This document shows positions 25,669 through 38,149 of a stretch of DNA of 64,000 nucleotides, piece after piece. Below the pieces are notes generated by a model. It searched no databases. It had not been told where the DNA came from and saw only the letters and a list, made by a program, of their open reading frames with translations. The stretch lies in NCBI RefSeq assembly GCF_954871325.1, contig NC_088775.1:38231561-38295560 (forward strand), given 5' to 3'. Position 1 is the stretch's first letter; each line of letters starts with the position of its first letter. Origin of the DNA: Gordionus sp. m RMFG-2023. Lineage: Eukaryota; Nematomorpha; Gordioida; Chordodea; Parachordodidae. Made by a program: the position numbers and the translations under genes.

Positions 25669-26825
25669 ATTGAAAATTTATTGCCTATTAATAATCATTA
25701 TAAATTTTAAGTTCAAAGGTTACTAATAACACTTTCTACCTGACTATAGTTTTTTTCAGCAGCCGATAACATTCTTGACAAGAACGCAATTGTTTTATCA
25801 CTATTCAATGAAATAGAGTGAGATAATACCTGATGAATTCCATAATTTGAAGCGCCTATTGCTAATGTTATGGGCATCATTGGATTATAATATATCAATA
25901 TCGATGTCTTTATGATTGTGTTTTTCAACAACTTTATCACTTCCTTTTGGTCTAATTCCCATTTCTATTCTTTATTTTTAGGCATATTAACCCTAAAAAC
26001 TTTGAACCTTCTTTATATTTTATGGCGTGGGTGCTTTCGATATTGAATCTAAATGTTCTGTAGTAAGCGATATCCCTTCTTTATTAGTTTTGTGGAATTT
26101 CTATCTCTTCCGAAATTTTTATATATCAAAATTTAATTATTCCGTTGTCTCTTAATATTAGTTGTCACAACGACAGGTTTGTCATTGTGCATCAAAACCT
26201 AAATATAAAATAGAAAACAAATATATATATAAAAAGGAAATTAATAATAATTAGGAATCACGAAATCATAAAATCAACTTTAATCCTTTATTTAAAATTA
26301 TAACATTATCAAATTAACTAAATTATAATAGTAAAAATCATAAAAAAATAAAATAAAATAAAATATAATTAAAAAAATTAATAATTTAAAAAAACATCAA
26401 AGATTATTTGTATCGTAAAAATTTGCCTTTTTATACTCTTTTCAATCTTCTTATAACTAATCATAACTATTCAAATATAATCTTTTTATCACGCGTTATA
26501 ACAATAAATCCACAAAAATTCTTTATGCAAATTACTTATAAAGTACAACAAAATCCAAAAGAAATCTTTATGCAAATTAAATCTAACATTTACAACATTA
26601 GTAATACCATTCTATGCATTTTTACAATCGACCCACTTATTATGTAATCCAAATAAATTTCTGTGGTAGATCTTATATTAGTAAATCCATGGCACGTTAA
26701 ATTATCGCTGGGGCTGAAGCAATTCCAAATTGTAGTCAATTATGCTGATATAATCCATTTAGAGTTTTGATCACCATATATCTCTTTGACAGTGGCGTAG
26801 CTACGGGGGTTTGGACCCCCCCCCC

Positions 26826-27715
26826 CAGAGCAATTAATTTTTTTTTTTTAGAATATTCGTTTAAAAGACTCAAAAGTGACTTTATATCAAATAAATACCA
26901 TGAATATTTATATTTTTCTGGTTTTGATGTTTGTGGAAGGATATTATTACTTTTAATTTTAAATATATATATAAATTATTCTGTATATTATTTTAAAGTC
27001 ATTGATAATAATCTATTAATTTTAATAATATATTATTGATGCATTTTTAAAAAAATATTTATTATAAATTATCCAAGATATGGTTCGATAATAATAATAT
27101 GAAATAAAAAAGTGCATAATCTACCCCCCCCCCTCAGAGCAATTTTTTTTAGATTATTCGTTCAAAAGACTCAAAAGTGACTTTATATCAAATAAATACC
27201 ATGAATATTTATATTTTTCTGGTTTTGATGTTTGTGGAAGGATATTATTACTTTTATATATATATAAATTATTCTGTATATTATTTTAAAGTCATTGACA
27301 ATAATCTAATAAATTATAATAATATATTATTTATGCATATTTAAAAAAATATTTATTATAAATTATCCAAGATATGGTTCGAAAATAATAATATGAAATA
27401 AAAAAGTGCATAATCTACCCCCCCCCCCCCCCCCTCAGAGCAATTTTTTTAGATTATTCGTTCAAAAGACTCAGAAGTGACTTTATATCAAATAAATACC
27501 ATGAATATTTATATTTTTCTGGTTTTGATGTTTGTGGAAGGATATTATTACTTATATATATATATAAATTATTCTGTATATTATTTTAAAGTCATTGATA
27601 ATAATCTAATAAAATATAATAATATATTATTTATCATATTTAAAAAAATATTTATTATAATTTATCGAAGATATGGTTCGAAAATAATAATATGAAAATA
27701 GTGCATAATCTACTT
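26826..27715. repeat. three tandem copies of a ~305-base unit
   Basis: Copies begin at 'CAGAGCAATT' near 26826, 27136 and 27437, each preceded by a C run of 9-17 bases. They share 'TCGTTCAAAAGACTC' and 'TTTGATGTTTGTGGAAGG' and differ by short indels. High similarity suggests recent duplication inside the element. Confidence 0.9.
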
Positions 27716-27855
27716 TCTCTGCTTTTATTTCTAATAATATATATTTGGTTTATATTTTGTAGCATTTTTATAAATGAAATTATTAAAGAGATTAAATTTA
27801 TGACTAAAAAATAAAGATTGTTATTTCCTATTTACGAACTTTAAGATTGAAGGAA

Positions 27856-29330
27856 ATGGACATTAGAAAATATTTACTAAGTAACAAAAAAAATTTACCA
27901 GCTAATATCTCATGCAATTTATGCCCTGTTGAAAATGATAAGCATGATATAAATACACGAGGTTAAAAAATATTTAATCCAGTGTACTAATTAATATCTT
28001 ATGCATTATAGGCTCTATTGAAAATAATAAGGATGATGTAAGTACACCAGGTCAAAATAACATTTAATATAAAAGATATTTAAAATTAATAGCTAACTAT
28101 TTTTATTTTAGAATTTAAAATTAAACACCTAGTCATAGTTTTAACTAAATTAAAATTGCCAGTACAAACCACTTTGGGTAATTTATTATTTTAAATAATT
28201 TTGGCTAACCAAAATATTTTGACATTTATAAGATATACCCAAACGTAGGAGGGAAGAAAATGATCTTGATACACTCATTTATATACCCAAAGACCATATA
28301 AAATCACTACCTAGTACAAGTAATATAATCTATTAAGATTTAAATATTTTTTATTATAGATTTAGATATATCAAGTATTACATTTAATAAAAATGATGAT
28401 AGTCAACAAAATGAACATACCAAATCACTAATTAATATAGAAAATCAAAATTTTAATGATGAACTTGATATCATAAGCAACAATTTACCACCCACATCAG
28501 GTATTTTATAATGACCTTATTTAAATGAATCACTAATTAATATAGAAAATCAAAATTTTAATGATGAACTTGATACCATAAGCAACAATTTACCACCCAC
28601 ATCAGGTATTTTATAATGACCTTATTTAAATGAATCACCAATTAATATAGAAAATCAGAATTTTAATGATGAACTTGATACCATAAGCAACAATTTACCA
28701 CTCACCTCAGGTATTTTATGAACTTATATGACCTTATTTAAATGTATTCATTTAAATTTTAGAAATACCTAGATACTCTATAAAAAATTATGATAAAAAT
28801 AAGCTAAATACACTTGATCACTTCAAATCTCTACCTAGTAAAAGTAATGTTAACTATTACCTTTAAATATTTAAATCATAATTTTAGGTATATCAAGTAT
28901 CACATTGAAGAAGAATGATAGTAGTCAACAAAATATTATAGGCTGTATCAATTTAGAATTTAAAGGTTATCTAATATGTTGTTTTATTTTAATTTATTTT
29001 TATAGGAATATCTCAATTAATATTCACACCAAGGGGTAAAAAAAATAGTGATAACAAACAAAAAAATACACTAAGTCACAACAAATCACTATCTAATAAA
29101 TGTAATGTAATCAATTACTTATTAATATTTACATTAAAATTTTAGATATATAAAAAATCTAGGGAGAATTTAAATGAAAATGAAGTTCCACTCATGTCAG
29201 GTATTAGTCTTATTTAAATTATATTTATTTAAAATCTTAGCAATTCCCACATACTCCAGAAAACTAAAGGATAATAGACAACCAATTATACTAGATCATT
29301 TAGAACCATCACCTACTACAAGTGATATAG
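27856..29330 (+). pseudogene. chain of exon-like units after a ZMYM1-type hAT start
   Basis: The ATG at 27856 opens 'MDIRKYLLSNKK', the usual start of ZMYM1/THAP0-type hAT transposases, and runs to a GT at about 27961. Short open blocks with AG before and GT or AGTAAT after follow at roughly 28229-28320, 28361-28501, 28762-28846, 28888-28943, 29004-29101 and 29241-29323. Several share the pattern 'IP..S.K', then 'LDH.KSLPSTS'. The segment with 'FNDELD.ISNNLPPTSG' occurs three times (about 28450, 28553 and 28657), repeating every ~104 bases. Either these are duplicated mini-exons with introns of 40-60 bases, or a tandem repeat that mimics them. No catalytic domain is visible. Confidence 0.5.
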
Positions 29331-29574
29331 TCTATTACTTTATACTTATAATAATCAAAAGTTGGTTCCAAAGCTAACATGTCATCTATGATTATTAGCC
29401 TAGGTTTCTCAATATTAATTTTAAACATCTATCATATATTGGTAAAAAAATATTGCCAACACAATTTTGATTTTTTCACTTTGAAGGATATCGATTTAAA
29501 TTTACAGTTTAAAAAAAACATTTATTTTTTAATCTATAGTTTTAATGTGTTTACTAATTATAAAATATATCATT

Positions 29575-29790
29575 TATAATTAAGGCAATATAATATTTAT
29601 AATTAAAGCAATTTATATGTGTAATACTAATATTTATAATTAAGGCAATATAATATTTATAATTAAAGCAATATAATATTTATAATTAAAGCAATATAAT
29701 ATTTATAATTAAAGCAATATAATATTTATAATTAAAGCAATATAATATTTATAATTAAATCAATATAATATTTATATTTTAAATAATCGC
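29575..29790. repeat. 24-base AT satellite, about 8 units
   Basis: The unit reads 'ATAATATTTATAATTAAAGC' plus AAT, repeated head to tail with few changes. It lies between the exon-like chain and the nested MITE. Confidence 0.85.
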
Positions 29791-29876
29791 TTTTTATTTG
29801 TAAATAACTTCTAAAAGTATAATAAAATGAAACGTATATCAATAAAATTGTGTCAATGTGTTATTTTAATTAAAAT

Positions 29877-30055
29877 TAGTGGCTCAATTTTAGCCGATAT
29901 GGCTAACTCAATATATTAGCCAGAAAATTTTGCTCATGGAGATACAAGTTTTATATTATTCGAGAAATCTCTAGGCTTGAACAATATTTTTTGGCAAAAA
30001 TATTGAGTTAGCTGTTTATAAAAATCAGCTCAAGTCGAGCCGTTTAACAACACTA
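29877..30055. mobile_element. nested TAGTG hAT MITE (179 bp)
   Basis: The target duplication ATTAAAAT is exact (29869-29876 and 30056-30063). The right end, inverted, reads TAGTGTTGTTAAACGGCTCG; the left reads TAGTGGCTCAATTTTAGCC. The arms share 'GCTAACTCAATA'. It inserted into the 26790-30239 element after that element formed. A related older palindrome lies near 31183-31367. Confidence 0.85.
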
Positions 30056-30117
30056 ATTAAAATAATTAATAATTCTAGGACTTTTATATTATAAGAAAAA
30101 CCAATATGATTTTTAAG

Positions 30118-30192
30118 ATAAACCCGGCCGAAGGCCGGGCAAAAGGGCCGAAGGCCCGTAAAAGAGGGGTCTGGGGGCTTCGCCCCCCAGAC
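30118..30192. repeat. GC-rich double hairpin near the element's right end
   Basis: 'GGCCGAAGGCC' motifs occur twice, followed by 'CTGGGGGCTTCGCCCCCCAG', a near-perfect stem with a TTCG-type loop. This is a strong contrast with the AT-rich surroundings. It is probably subterminal sequence of the CAGTGGCGTAGC element and may be a protein-binding or folding site. Confidence 0.7.
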
Positions 30193-30784
30193 TTTTATAT
30201 ATGGACCCCCTCTAAGGAAAATTCCTAGCTACGCCACTGCTCTTTGATCTTCATCCAATTCGATTTGATGGTAGATATTGAATAAATGAGTTTTTAAATG
30301 TGTTCCTTTTCTTGGGAAGTGATACTGTTTATTTAAAGATTTACTGTTCATCTTTTAGGAAATCCCACAGATTCTAATATTCCCATCCTTTTTTAAATAG
30401 GAACTATATGTGCAACTATACGAAATTATTTCCAATTTTACTAATTTATTTATAGTTTCATCAATTTTATTTCAGCGCTAACAAAACCGAATGTTTGAAG
30501 AATGATTCTTTTGCATTTTCCTTTAAAGTGATTTTTGCTTTAAAATTAACTAATGTTTCTATTTTGACGTAAGTAACCTAGTAAATTTTACCTTGTAATT
30601 TGGCTTTCCTTCAATTTCATTAATTGTAATTACATTATGGATTACTTGTTTTAAAATATTCAGATAATAAATTATCTCTACCAATTATATTCTTGTCATT
30701 ATTTACAATAAAAAGAACTAAATTTCATATCTTTTATTTTTAAAATAAAATATTTTTGCTAATACAAAAATATTATTATATGTA

Positions 30785-31165
30785 TGTGAGGTGAAATAAA
30801 AAAGTAGGTAATAGAAAAAAAATGAAAAAGAGGGAGAAAAGGGAAAAAAAGGAAAGGAAACGGGATAATGGAAAGTGAAATAAAAAATTTTAAAAAAGGG
30901 AAAGTGAGAGAAAAAATAGACTAAAAAAAAAGAAGAAAAGGGGAAAGGAAAGAAAAAGGGTAAGGAAAAAGAAGAGCAAGGAAAAGAAAAGGGGAAAGAA
31001 GGAAAAAATATATAAAAGAAAAGAAAATGGGAAAGGAGAAAGGAGAAAGGAAAGAAAATTTGGAAAGGAGCAGGGAGAGGAAATGGAAAGGAAAGAAAAG
31101 GGAAAAGCAAAAGTTAAAGAAAGGAAAAGAGCAATAATGAAAAGAAAGATAGGAAGGGGGGGGGG
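30785..31165. repeat. homopurine tract (GGAAAG/GAAAA), ~380 bases
   Basis: The plus strand is almost entirely A and G, built from irregular GGAAAG and GAAAAG units, and ends in a run of Gs near 31155. The minus strand therefore shows a spurious Phe/Ser/Pro-rich open frame (30718-31110). Mirror-like purine tracts can form triplex DNA. No gene is present. Confidence 0.9.
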
Positions 31166-31169
31166 AGGA

Positions 31170-32620
31170 TTGTTAAAAAGTCTGATTTGGGACGATTTTT
31201 AAAAACTACCCAATTAAGAATTTAGCCAAAATAATATGTGACTGAAGATTTTTCTCATAGATGGCAAAAATATTTGGACCTATATTTTTCCAAATTTCGA
31301 GGCTTATATAATATTATTTTGGCTAAAATATTAATAGGGTCATTTTTGTGAATATACCCAAATTAGCATCTTACCTATAAAAATGGAAAGGGAACAGAAA
31401 AAAGGAAGAAAAAGAAAATAATAAATAGAACTTATTATTATTTTTATTGTAATAAAATCTGAAGAGGAGTATATAAGTGCTTTTCTATAGTAATACGTAC
31501 TAGTATTAATACACTTGGATAAATGTCCACAGTTTGGATATTTAAAACATTGTCTGGTATAACTATCATGTAAGATCCAGGTCTAAATGGGTATGTTTAA
31601 ATAAATAATATCAATAAAATATAAATAATAGTAACATAAATAAATGCTTATTTAAAATTGATTTGTATATTATCTTTAAAATATTCTTTTTTTACTGAAG
31701 AAAGAAAAGAATGAAAAATAATCATATTTTGTATTCCGTATTTATTTTATATAAAATATTCTTTATTATTATAATATATATATATATCTTGAACTAAATT
31801 AAAAAATGAATATTATTCTTGTATTTACCTTATTTTATCATCAATACATATATTTTTTCATATATTTTATGAATCAGCTAAAAATATTATATGTTAAATT
31901 ATCATTAGCATTCATATGTGATATAACCTTCCATATATTGATAATCTACCCTAAAATATCTAGTCTAGTATTATTCTGAATATTAATTATAATATATACT
32001 TCAATATAACTGGCATCATTTTTTTTAAAATAATTGACATAAATATGTGCAGTTTCCTTTTATCATAGATTCCTTCCTACCATTAAAATATTTGATACTA
32101 TAAAAATAGTCTTTCCATGTTATAAAATGTTTTTTAAGATAACTAAAATAGATATAGTTATTTTCTATAATATTTTTAAAAAGATTTATGAAAATCGCAT
32201 ATTTTTTATCAATAAATGGTAAAATATCCATTTCATATACCGAAATATCAATAATGAGTTGATTAAGAGGTCTGATATTATAAAAGAAGTTCATTTACAG
32301 AAAAAATATACAAAAATAAATAAATACGTACCGATGACATGACGTAGCGAGGACATCAGAAAATTTTAATATTTTTTATAAATAAAAATTGTGAAAATTT
32401 TTAGGGACATTAGAAGTACTCATAAACTGTAAAATATATTCCATAACATTATATGTTAAAACTATAATGAAAGTGTTTAAATATTGATAATATGATGACT
32501 ATAAATGATCATAATTTATAAAACGTACTATATCTATTATCGATATAAAAATATATAATTAAAAAAAGGGAAATAAAAATAAAAAAAATTTAAAATAATT
32601 TAAAAAATTTTTTTTTAAAT
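31170..32620. other. AT-rich stretch with an old palindromic MITE
   Basis: At about 31183-31367 two inverted arms read 'TTAGCCAAAATAATAT', with subterminal similarity to the MITE at 29877-30055; no target duplication is clear. The rest (31.4-32.6 kb) is featureless AT-rich DNA. The exception is 'AAATACGT...GATGACAT...GTAGCGAGGACATC' near 32322-32370, which resembles 46686-46735 just upstream of ABCF1. The minus-strand open frame at 32025-32294 is not recognised and I do not call it. Confidence 0.4.
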
Positions 32621-33177
32621 TAGGTATGATCGACGGGGCTTATGACCCATGTATGGATATGCAGTTAGAACGACAGGTTTCAGTTGATATTCTCTGTCGA
32701 AGGTATAAGCCTTCTTTTGGATCACCTGTGATTAAACGTAACCTTTGCCCTATTGTTTTGAATAATTTTAGGGCTTGGGGTCCAAATGATCCAAAGGTGT
32801 CTGAGACTACCGGAACAAACAAAACATTATTAAGGTTGCTATATTTGTTTGTTTTTGTGTTTTCGGCTTTCGTGATAGAGTTTGAGGAAAAAGATCTGGC
32901 AAAACGATCCACACAATCCCAGGTGAGAGGTAGACCTTAGTTCCAAGGGACTAGCGTCATACCAACAGGTCTGGTTTGATTGTCGGGGCTGAGGCCGGAT
33001 GGTTCCAGGGTAGAGGAAATATTTGAGGATTTCAAGGTTCTGTTGATCATTGAATTGATAGCATGGTGTCTTGGTAATCTGCCTTTTGAGAAATGACAGT
33101 GACTATCGATGTGGGTTTCACATAGGACGCATGTTGTAACGATTTTACATTCTAAGCGAAGACCTATGGCTTATATG

Positions 33178-33388
33178 TGTCAAGGAAAAGAAGAAGCTCT
33201 GAATTATAGAACTTTGAGAATCTATTTTTTCACACTTTTAAATATTTTATTTCTTTTTCTTCTTTCACATCATACAACATAAAAAATAATCGCCGATTTT
33301 TAAAAAAATCTAATATATTTCTTTTTAATATTATTTTTTTTATCAATTATTTTTTATATAATAAATAAATATTTATTATAATACAACA
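33178..33388 (-). repeat. 3' LTR of the LTR element
   Basis: This 211-base terminal repeat is closely similar to the right LTR apart from a few substitutions and short indels, so the insertion is not extremely old. Shared blocks include 'GAAGCTCTGAATTATA' and 'AATCGCCGATTTTTAA'. Confidence 0.85.
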
Positions 33389-33477
33389 TGTACACCCTTT
33401 CAAGGTAGTACATGCCACATTTTACCATCATAACTATAATTTAAGAATATTATTTTTTTTAGATTCTTATGATTCAA

Positions 33478-33645
33478 AACTTCGCATCATTGATATTCTC
33501 TTGATATCGACGTTGAGCGAAACTTCATATCGTTCATGTTCTCTTATATCGACGTTGAACGAATCTTCATATCGTTGATGTTCTCTTAAATCGACGTTGA
33601 GCGAAACTTCATATCGTTGATATTTTCTTGATATCTATATGTTAT
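33478..33645. repeat. three tandem ~47-base units inside the LTR element
   Basis: Units share 'ACTTCATATCGTT', 'ATGTTCTCTT' and 'ATCGACGTTGA'. They lie just inside the 3' LTR and are non-coding as far as I can see. Confidence 0.8.
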
Positions 33646-34573
33646 TGTTGTTAATTGACATTACTATTGTACTATTGTATCGTTCATTTCTGACGTATAC
33701 GACGATTTGATATTTAATTACAAGATTGTTTTGTTTGTTATCAAAAATTATCCTGATTAATGAGTCATAGGTTGATTTATCCATTGCATCATTGGTCAGT
33801 CATGATCATTCTATTTTAAGCTTGGTATCCTTATCCAGCATTGTTGATTATTATTAAATTTTAATGGTTAATGTATCATAGATCTATTACATCTTTGTAA
33901 TTTATTGAGTTGATTACACAGAATATTACACAAAGTATTTTTTTAAATTACATCTAAAATGTAATCATTATTCATTCCTTTTTACGTTATCCTAAATATA
34001 TTTCTTCTCTATCAATCATAATCCTAAACTTCATATATTAAACACAAAATTTCTGATCTCAATTAACAAAATTTTATTAATTAATCCAAAATGTAATTAT
34101 TATTCATCCCTTTTAACATTATCCCAATCCCAGATAATTATTCTTTTTCTTTATAACAAGAACTTAATCACTTTAACAACATATTCCCAATACCCCCTTC
34201 TTTTTTTTCATAATAAACCATTACACAAAACAACAATCTTAATATTTTCACTTTATTGTTTCTTTCTTCTCTTACCTTATATTTCCAATTATATTTCACT
34301 ACCAGTTGCATTTTCGCAATTTATGTTTCTTTTCTTCTCAACACCGCTTACAATTTTTTTTTTATGATCATCCTTTTTTACTTATTAATCCTTTAATAAT
34401 TAATTATTTTTTATAACCAACAACTTTATATTAACAAACTTATTACAATCCCAACTCATATAAATATTTTATCTTCCCATCTTCTTTTATCAACAATAAA
34501 TAAAAAAAATTAAAACAAGTTAAACTTTAATACAATGACCTTTCTAATACCATAACCAATTGACCCACATATT

Positions 34574-36572
34574 CAGGGTTGGGCAAATTTTCAGAAAATT
34601 GTATTCAGATACAGATACTTTATAAAACTTTGTTTTTAAGATACAAGATACTTTAGAAAATTTCAATAAGATACAAGATACTTGTATTTTTTTAAAAAAA
34701 AGTATCTACGATACAAGATACTTTTTTAAAAAACTTTAAATAGTCAAAATCAAAATGTATAAAGCTTTATTTTCTTATCTACAATATAAATTTATAAAAA
34801 AATATTTAAAATAAATAGTAGAAAATAACAAATTTATTATAAAGGATAATACGATATTCCATTTAATAATTATATAATTAGTAAATAATAATAATCAGCA
34901 TCATATATCAGCATTATTTTTTAATATTATTAATTTTTCAAATGATTTATCGTTCAATCTTTGACGATTTGGTCTATTAACCATATTAGCAAAGCTAAAT
35001 AATCTTTCAATGGGGGCTGAGAAGGGTAATATTGTGTTATATTTAATAAATATTTCTTTTATATATTTATAACTATTTAACATATTTATACTCCGCCTGT
35101 CATCTTTCATATAATTTAGAACCTTATTTCATATCATTTATTGAATTATTAGAATTGGATGTGGTACTTTTAAGGCAAAAGTAATCATCATCTTTATCAA
35201 TTGAAGATTTTGTTGAAGTATTAATTTCAATATTATTTTTAAAAACAATAACTTCATGTAATAACAAATCCTGAAGGTATTTTTTTTTTTTTCACCATCA
35301 ATCCAACGATTTTTAAAATAGGGATGAGGCCAAAAATGCACTTTTAAAATTGTTATCAAAATCATTTTTTTAACGACATTTAAAATTGGAGCTGATTCTC
35401 CATAATAGCAGTTGATTTCACTCTGTATTTTGTCAATCGCTATAGCCAATGGGGCCATTATATTGCAATATTCTTCTAAATATTGAATTTCAATATCTCT
35501 TAATTTGGGAAATTCTAATTTTTGACATAATTTAGGAAGTTCGCCTTTAAATTTTAATATGAAGACTATCATACAAACTATTCCAGCTAGTGCAACAAGG
35601 TGTAACTAATTGTTTTCCTAAAACTGCTTTGATAAGTTCTGCAGTTTTAGGCCTATTATTTGCATTCCATAGCTTAGTACATTTAGCTATTGCAGGATGA
35701 TGAATTTTAGAAATGTTAGAAGAATCCTTAATAGCTCTCTCGACATCTGTTGTAGTAATTAGACTTATCGTATGGCACAAACAATGAATGTGTTGAGGCA
35801 ATGTTATTGAGGCTTCTTTAGACCCTTAAATAAACAAATAAATAATTTTATTTGAATAAAATTTTTTACTAAATTTACAATATCATAATAAATTTTAAAG
35901 AAGTATTAAATAATACTTTCAATGATTTCGAATTCTATACATTCATCATCATTGATGTCAAAGTCATTCTCTACAGCTTCCATAGAATATCCAAACTCCT
36001 TGAAAGCTTTCTTAGAGCCGTTATCTGTAATAGTTGCTATAACTTTTTCGTCAATACCAAAGTCACGATGAATTTCTTTATTATGATCATCTTGAAGTAC
36101 TTCAAAAAAATTGCCATTAAGTATGCTTAGTTTAAATTTATTGTTATAATTTTCGGTTGAAGAATCATCTGAAGACGAAGATAAACATATTATTCTATTT
36201 TCTTCTTCCATAATTTTAAAATAGACAGATATAAAACGATTCAAATATGGTAGTTCTAATTGTTAGCAAATTGCTATATGACGACCAACGTCATATATCA
36301 AAAATTATCTTAAAATGTCTAAATTTTGATTAAATTTTTTATTTAAATCTTAAATCAATATCATTTTAAATTTTAATACTATTTAAATTAACCAATATAA
36401 ATTTTTTTTAAAGTATCTGTATCTTTTTGAATACAAAGTTGGTTAGGATACAAATACTTTTAAATAATATGTATCTTAGATACTGGATACAAGATACTTT
36501 CCAAAATTTTAAAAAAGATACAAAAGTATCTTGTATCTTAGATACAAATATCCGCGATACTGCCCAACCCTG
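34574..36572 (-). mobile_element. hAT transposon, nearly full length (1,999 bp)
   Basis: The target duplication CACATATT is exact (34566-34573 and 36573-36580). Both ends read CAGGGTTGGGCA, with 'GATACAAGATACTTTT' repeats forming long subterminal arms. The minus strand encodes broken transposase frames (36244-34901). An acidic N-terminal stretch is followed by 'LCHTISLITTTDVERAI', then the C-terminal dimerisation block 'APIERLFSFANMVNRPNRQR'. No BED finger was seen. Frames shift at least three times, so it is dead. A relative's end survives at 51781-52259. Confidence 0.9.
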
Positions 36573-37631
36573 CACATATTTGACTTCATGATTTTATTAC
36601 TATAACATTTTTTTTAAAAAAATAAAACAACTGCACGTGTGCATTTAATTTTTACAATTTTCTCATTAACAATAAAATTAATCAAAATTTACAATATTAA
36701 TATTTAATACATTATTTTCTTCATTCCACAAAAACTATCAAATTTTTAATTCATCTAACATTTTACAATTGGACTAAGCGATCCATAACCAATTTATCCC
36801 TCAAATAAAATATATTATATATTTCTACAATTCCCTCATGCTTTTTGACCCCTTTATTATCCTCCACTCTCTTTTAAACAAATATCTACCTAATAATCTA
36901 TAAAACAACCCAATTTTTTATCAAATAAATTTTTATATTTATTCCTTAAATCAATCATATCATTCCTTAGTAGAACTAAATTCACTTCTCCTTCTTCTAC
37001 CACACTTTCATTTTTTAATTTTTCTCACCAATTTCACCGGAAAATTTTTCGATACTGCTAATTTTTCCCTCTCCAAATTTGTATCTTTATAAATTTCATC
37101 ACATTTTATATAATTATTCACCATCCTCGATTTCCCTGAAATTATTTCATTGTCTATTTCCAAATTAAAATTTTCATCATCGATTCCCTAAATATTATCA
37201 ACTTTAATCAACCAAAACGAAATATTATTAATTTCCAAGTCAATATTTTTCTCAATTTTTGGATTTTCCAAAATATAATCAACTTCCAAATCAACTGAAA
37301 TATTATCAATTTTCAAGTCAATATTTTTTTCAATTTCAATATTAGGTATTATACTTATGTCAATTTTATTATCCAAAATATCAAGTTTTTCCTGACCCAT
37401 TTTATCACTCATAATTTCTTCATTTTTCTGAATTTCCTCAGAATTATTTAATACATTTTTAATTTCACCACTTTTTAGATTTTATTTTCCAAAAATTTAT
37501 TTTCTTTATTATCACAAATTCTTTGATTATTATTTATCATACTCTCAATTTTAATATTCTCTAAAATTTCTTTCATTAATTTATTTCCCGAGTTTTTAAC
37601 ATCTACCTCTTATACAGGTTTTTTTAATACT

Positions 37632-37964
37632 TCAATTTTCATTTTTCCCCTGAAATATATTCAACAAAATATTTTCTACAAATTTTGATATCCAATTCCA
37701 TCCCAAAACTGTATCAATTTTTTCTTTCAATATCCAAAGATCCAAATTTATTAATTCGTTATTTATTAATACCGGTACATTTACCAATACCATAATTTCC
37801 GATCCATTCAATTGTTTTACTCTCATATTAATTTTGATTATGAGTTCATTCGGCCATAATTTGTAAAATTCATCATGCCCCATTACAGATATTGTTGCCC
37901 CTGTATCCAATAACATCAAAATTCCTTTATTTCCTACATAAACCTTTACTCTGACATTGATCAA
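37632..37964 (-). pseudogene. retropepsin-like aspartic protease of the LTR element
   Basis: A 110-residue open frame carries the active-site signature 'LLDTGATISVMG' after a short beta-strand-like lead, then 'INLDLWILKEKIDTVLGWNW', where the 'VLGWNW' segment takes the place of the usual 'ILGxD' motif. It lies between the gag-like region and the low-complexity region. In LTR elements this enzyme cleaves Gag and Pol. It is part of the fossil element. Confidence 0.75.
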
Positions 37965-38149
37965 AATTTTTATTATCTTCCAACTTTCAAATCGGTAAAT
38001 TACTCATTTGTATATTCTTTTGTGTTACATTTTCCAACATATTTTTATAAATCCCGTAAGTGTTATTTCCATTTCTTTCATTTTTTTCTTTCTATTTCAT
38101 TATGATCATTTACCTTATTTTTACACATATTTTCCTTCAATTGATCCAA

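Larger units (their letters stand above)
26790..30239 (+). mobile_element. hAT-like element carrying exon-like repeats (3,450 bp)
   Basis: CTCTTTGA occurs exactly on both sides (26782-26789 and 30240-30247), inside Gypsy reverse transcriptase. Both ends read CAGTGGCGTAGCTA (right end inverted). Inside are three tandem copies of a segment of about 305 bases, a plus-strand start 'MDIRKYLLSNKK' typical of ZMYM1-like hAT transposases, a chain of small exon-like units, a 24-base satellite, a nested MITE and a GC-rich hairpin. The catalytic part of a transposase is not seen, so the element is presumably non-autonomous. Confidence 0.85.
16290..30750 (-). mobile_element. Ty3/Gypsy retrotransposon fossil, split by three later insertions
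   Basis: Parts appear in Gypsy order along the minus strand: a protease/reverse-transcriptase border and reverse transcriptase at about 30.24-30.75 kb and 26.65-26.79 kb, the RNase H-side region at about 25.71-25.97 kb, the integrase core at about 20.60-21.3 kb ('YHPKPNKDAERFVQTFKK' is typical), and the integrase C-terminus with a basic tail ('YPSRIREPSDRYQ') at about 16.30-16.75 kb. It is broken by the hAT-like element at 16708-20593, the LINE at about 21.6-25.7 kb and the hAT-like element at 26790-30239. It is also damaged at several further places and is long dead. No LTR pair or gag was recognised. Confidence 0.8.

Noticed and set aside
30718-31110. 130-residue minus-strand open frame rich in Phe, Ser and Pro
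   Set aside because: It is only the translation of the homopurine tract's pyrimidine strand, with no domain and no start context.
37188-37412. Acidic minus-strand open frame with 'IEKNIDL' repeats
   Set aside because: It is low-complexity sequence within the LTR fossil; I mention it there but do not treat it as a separate gene.
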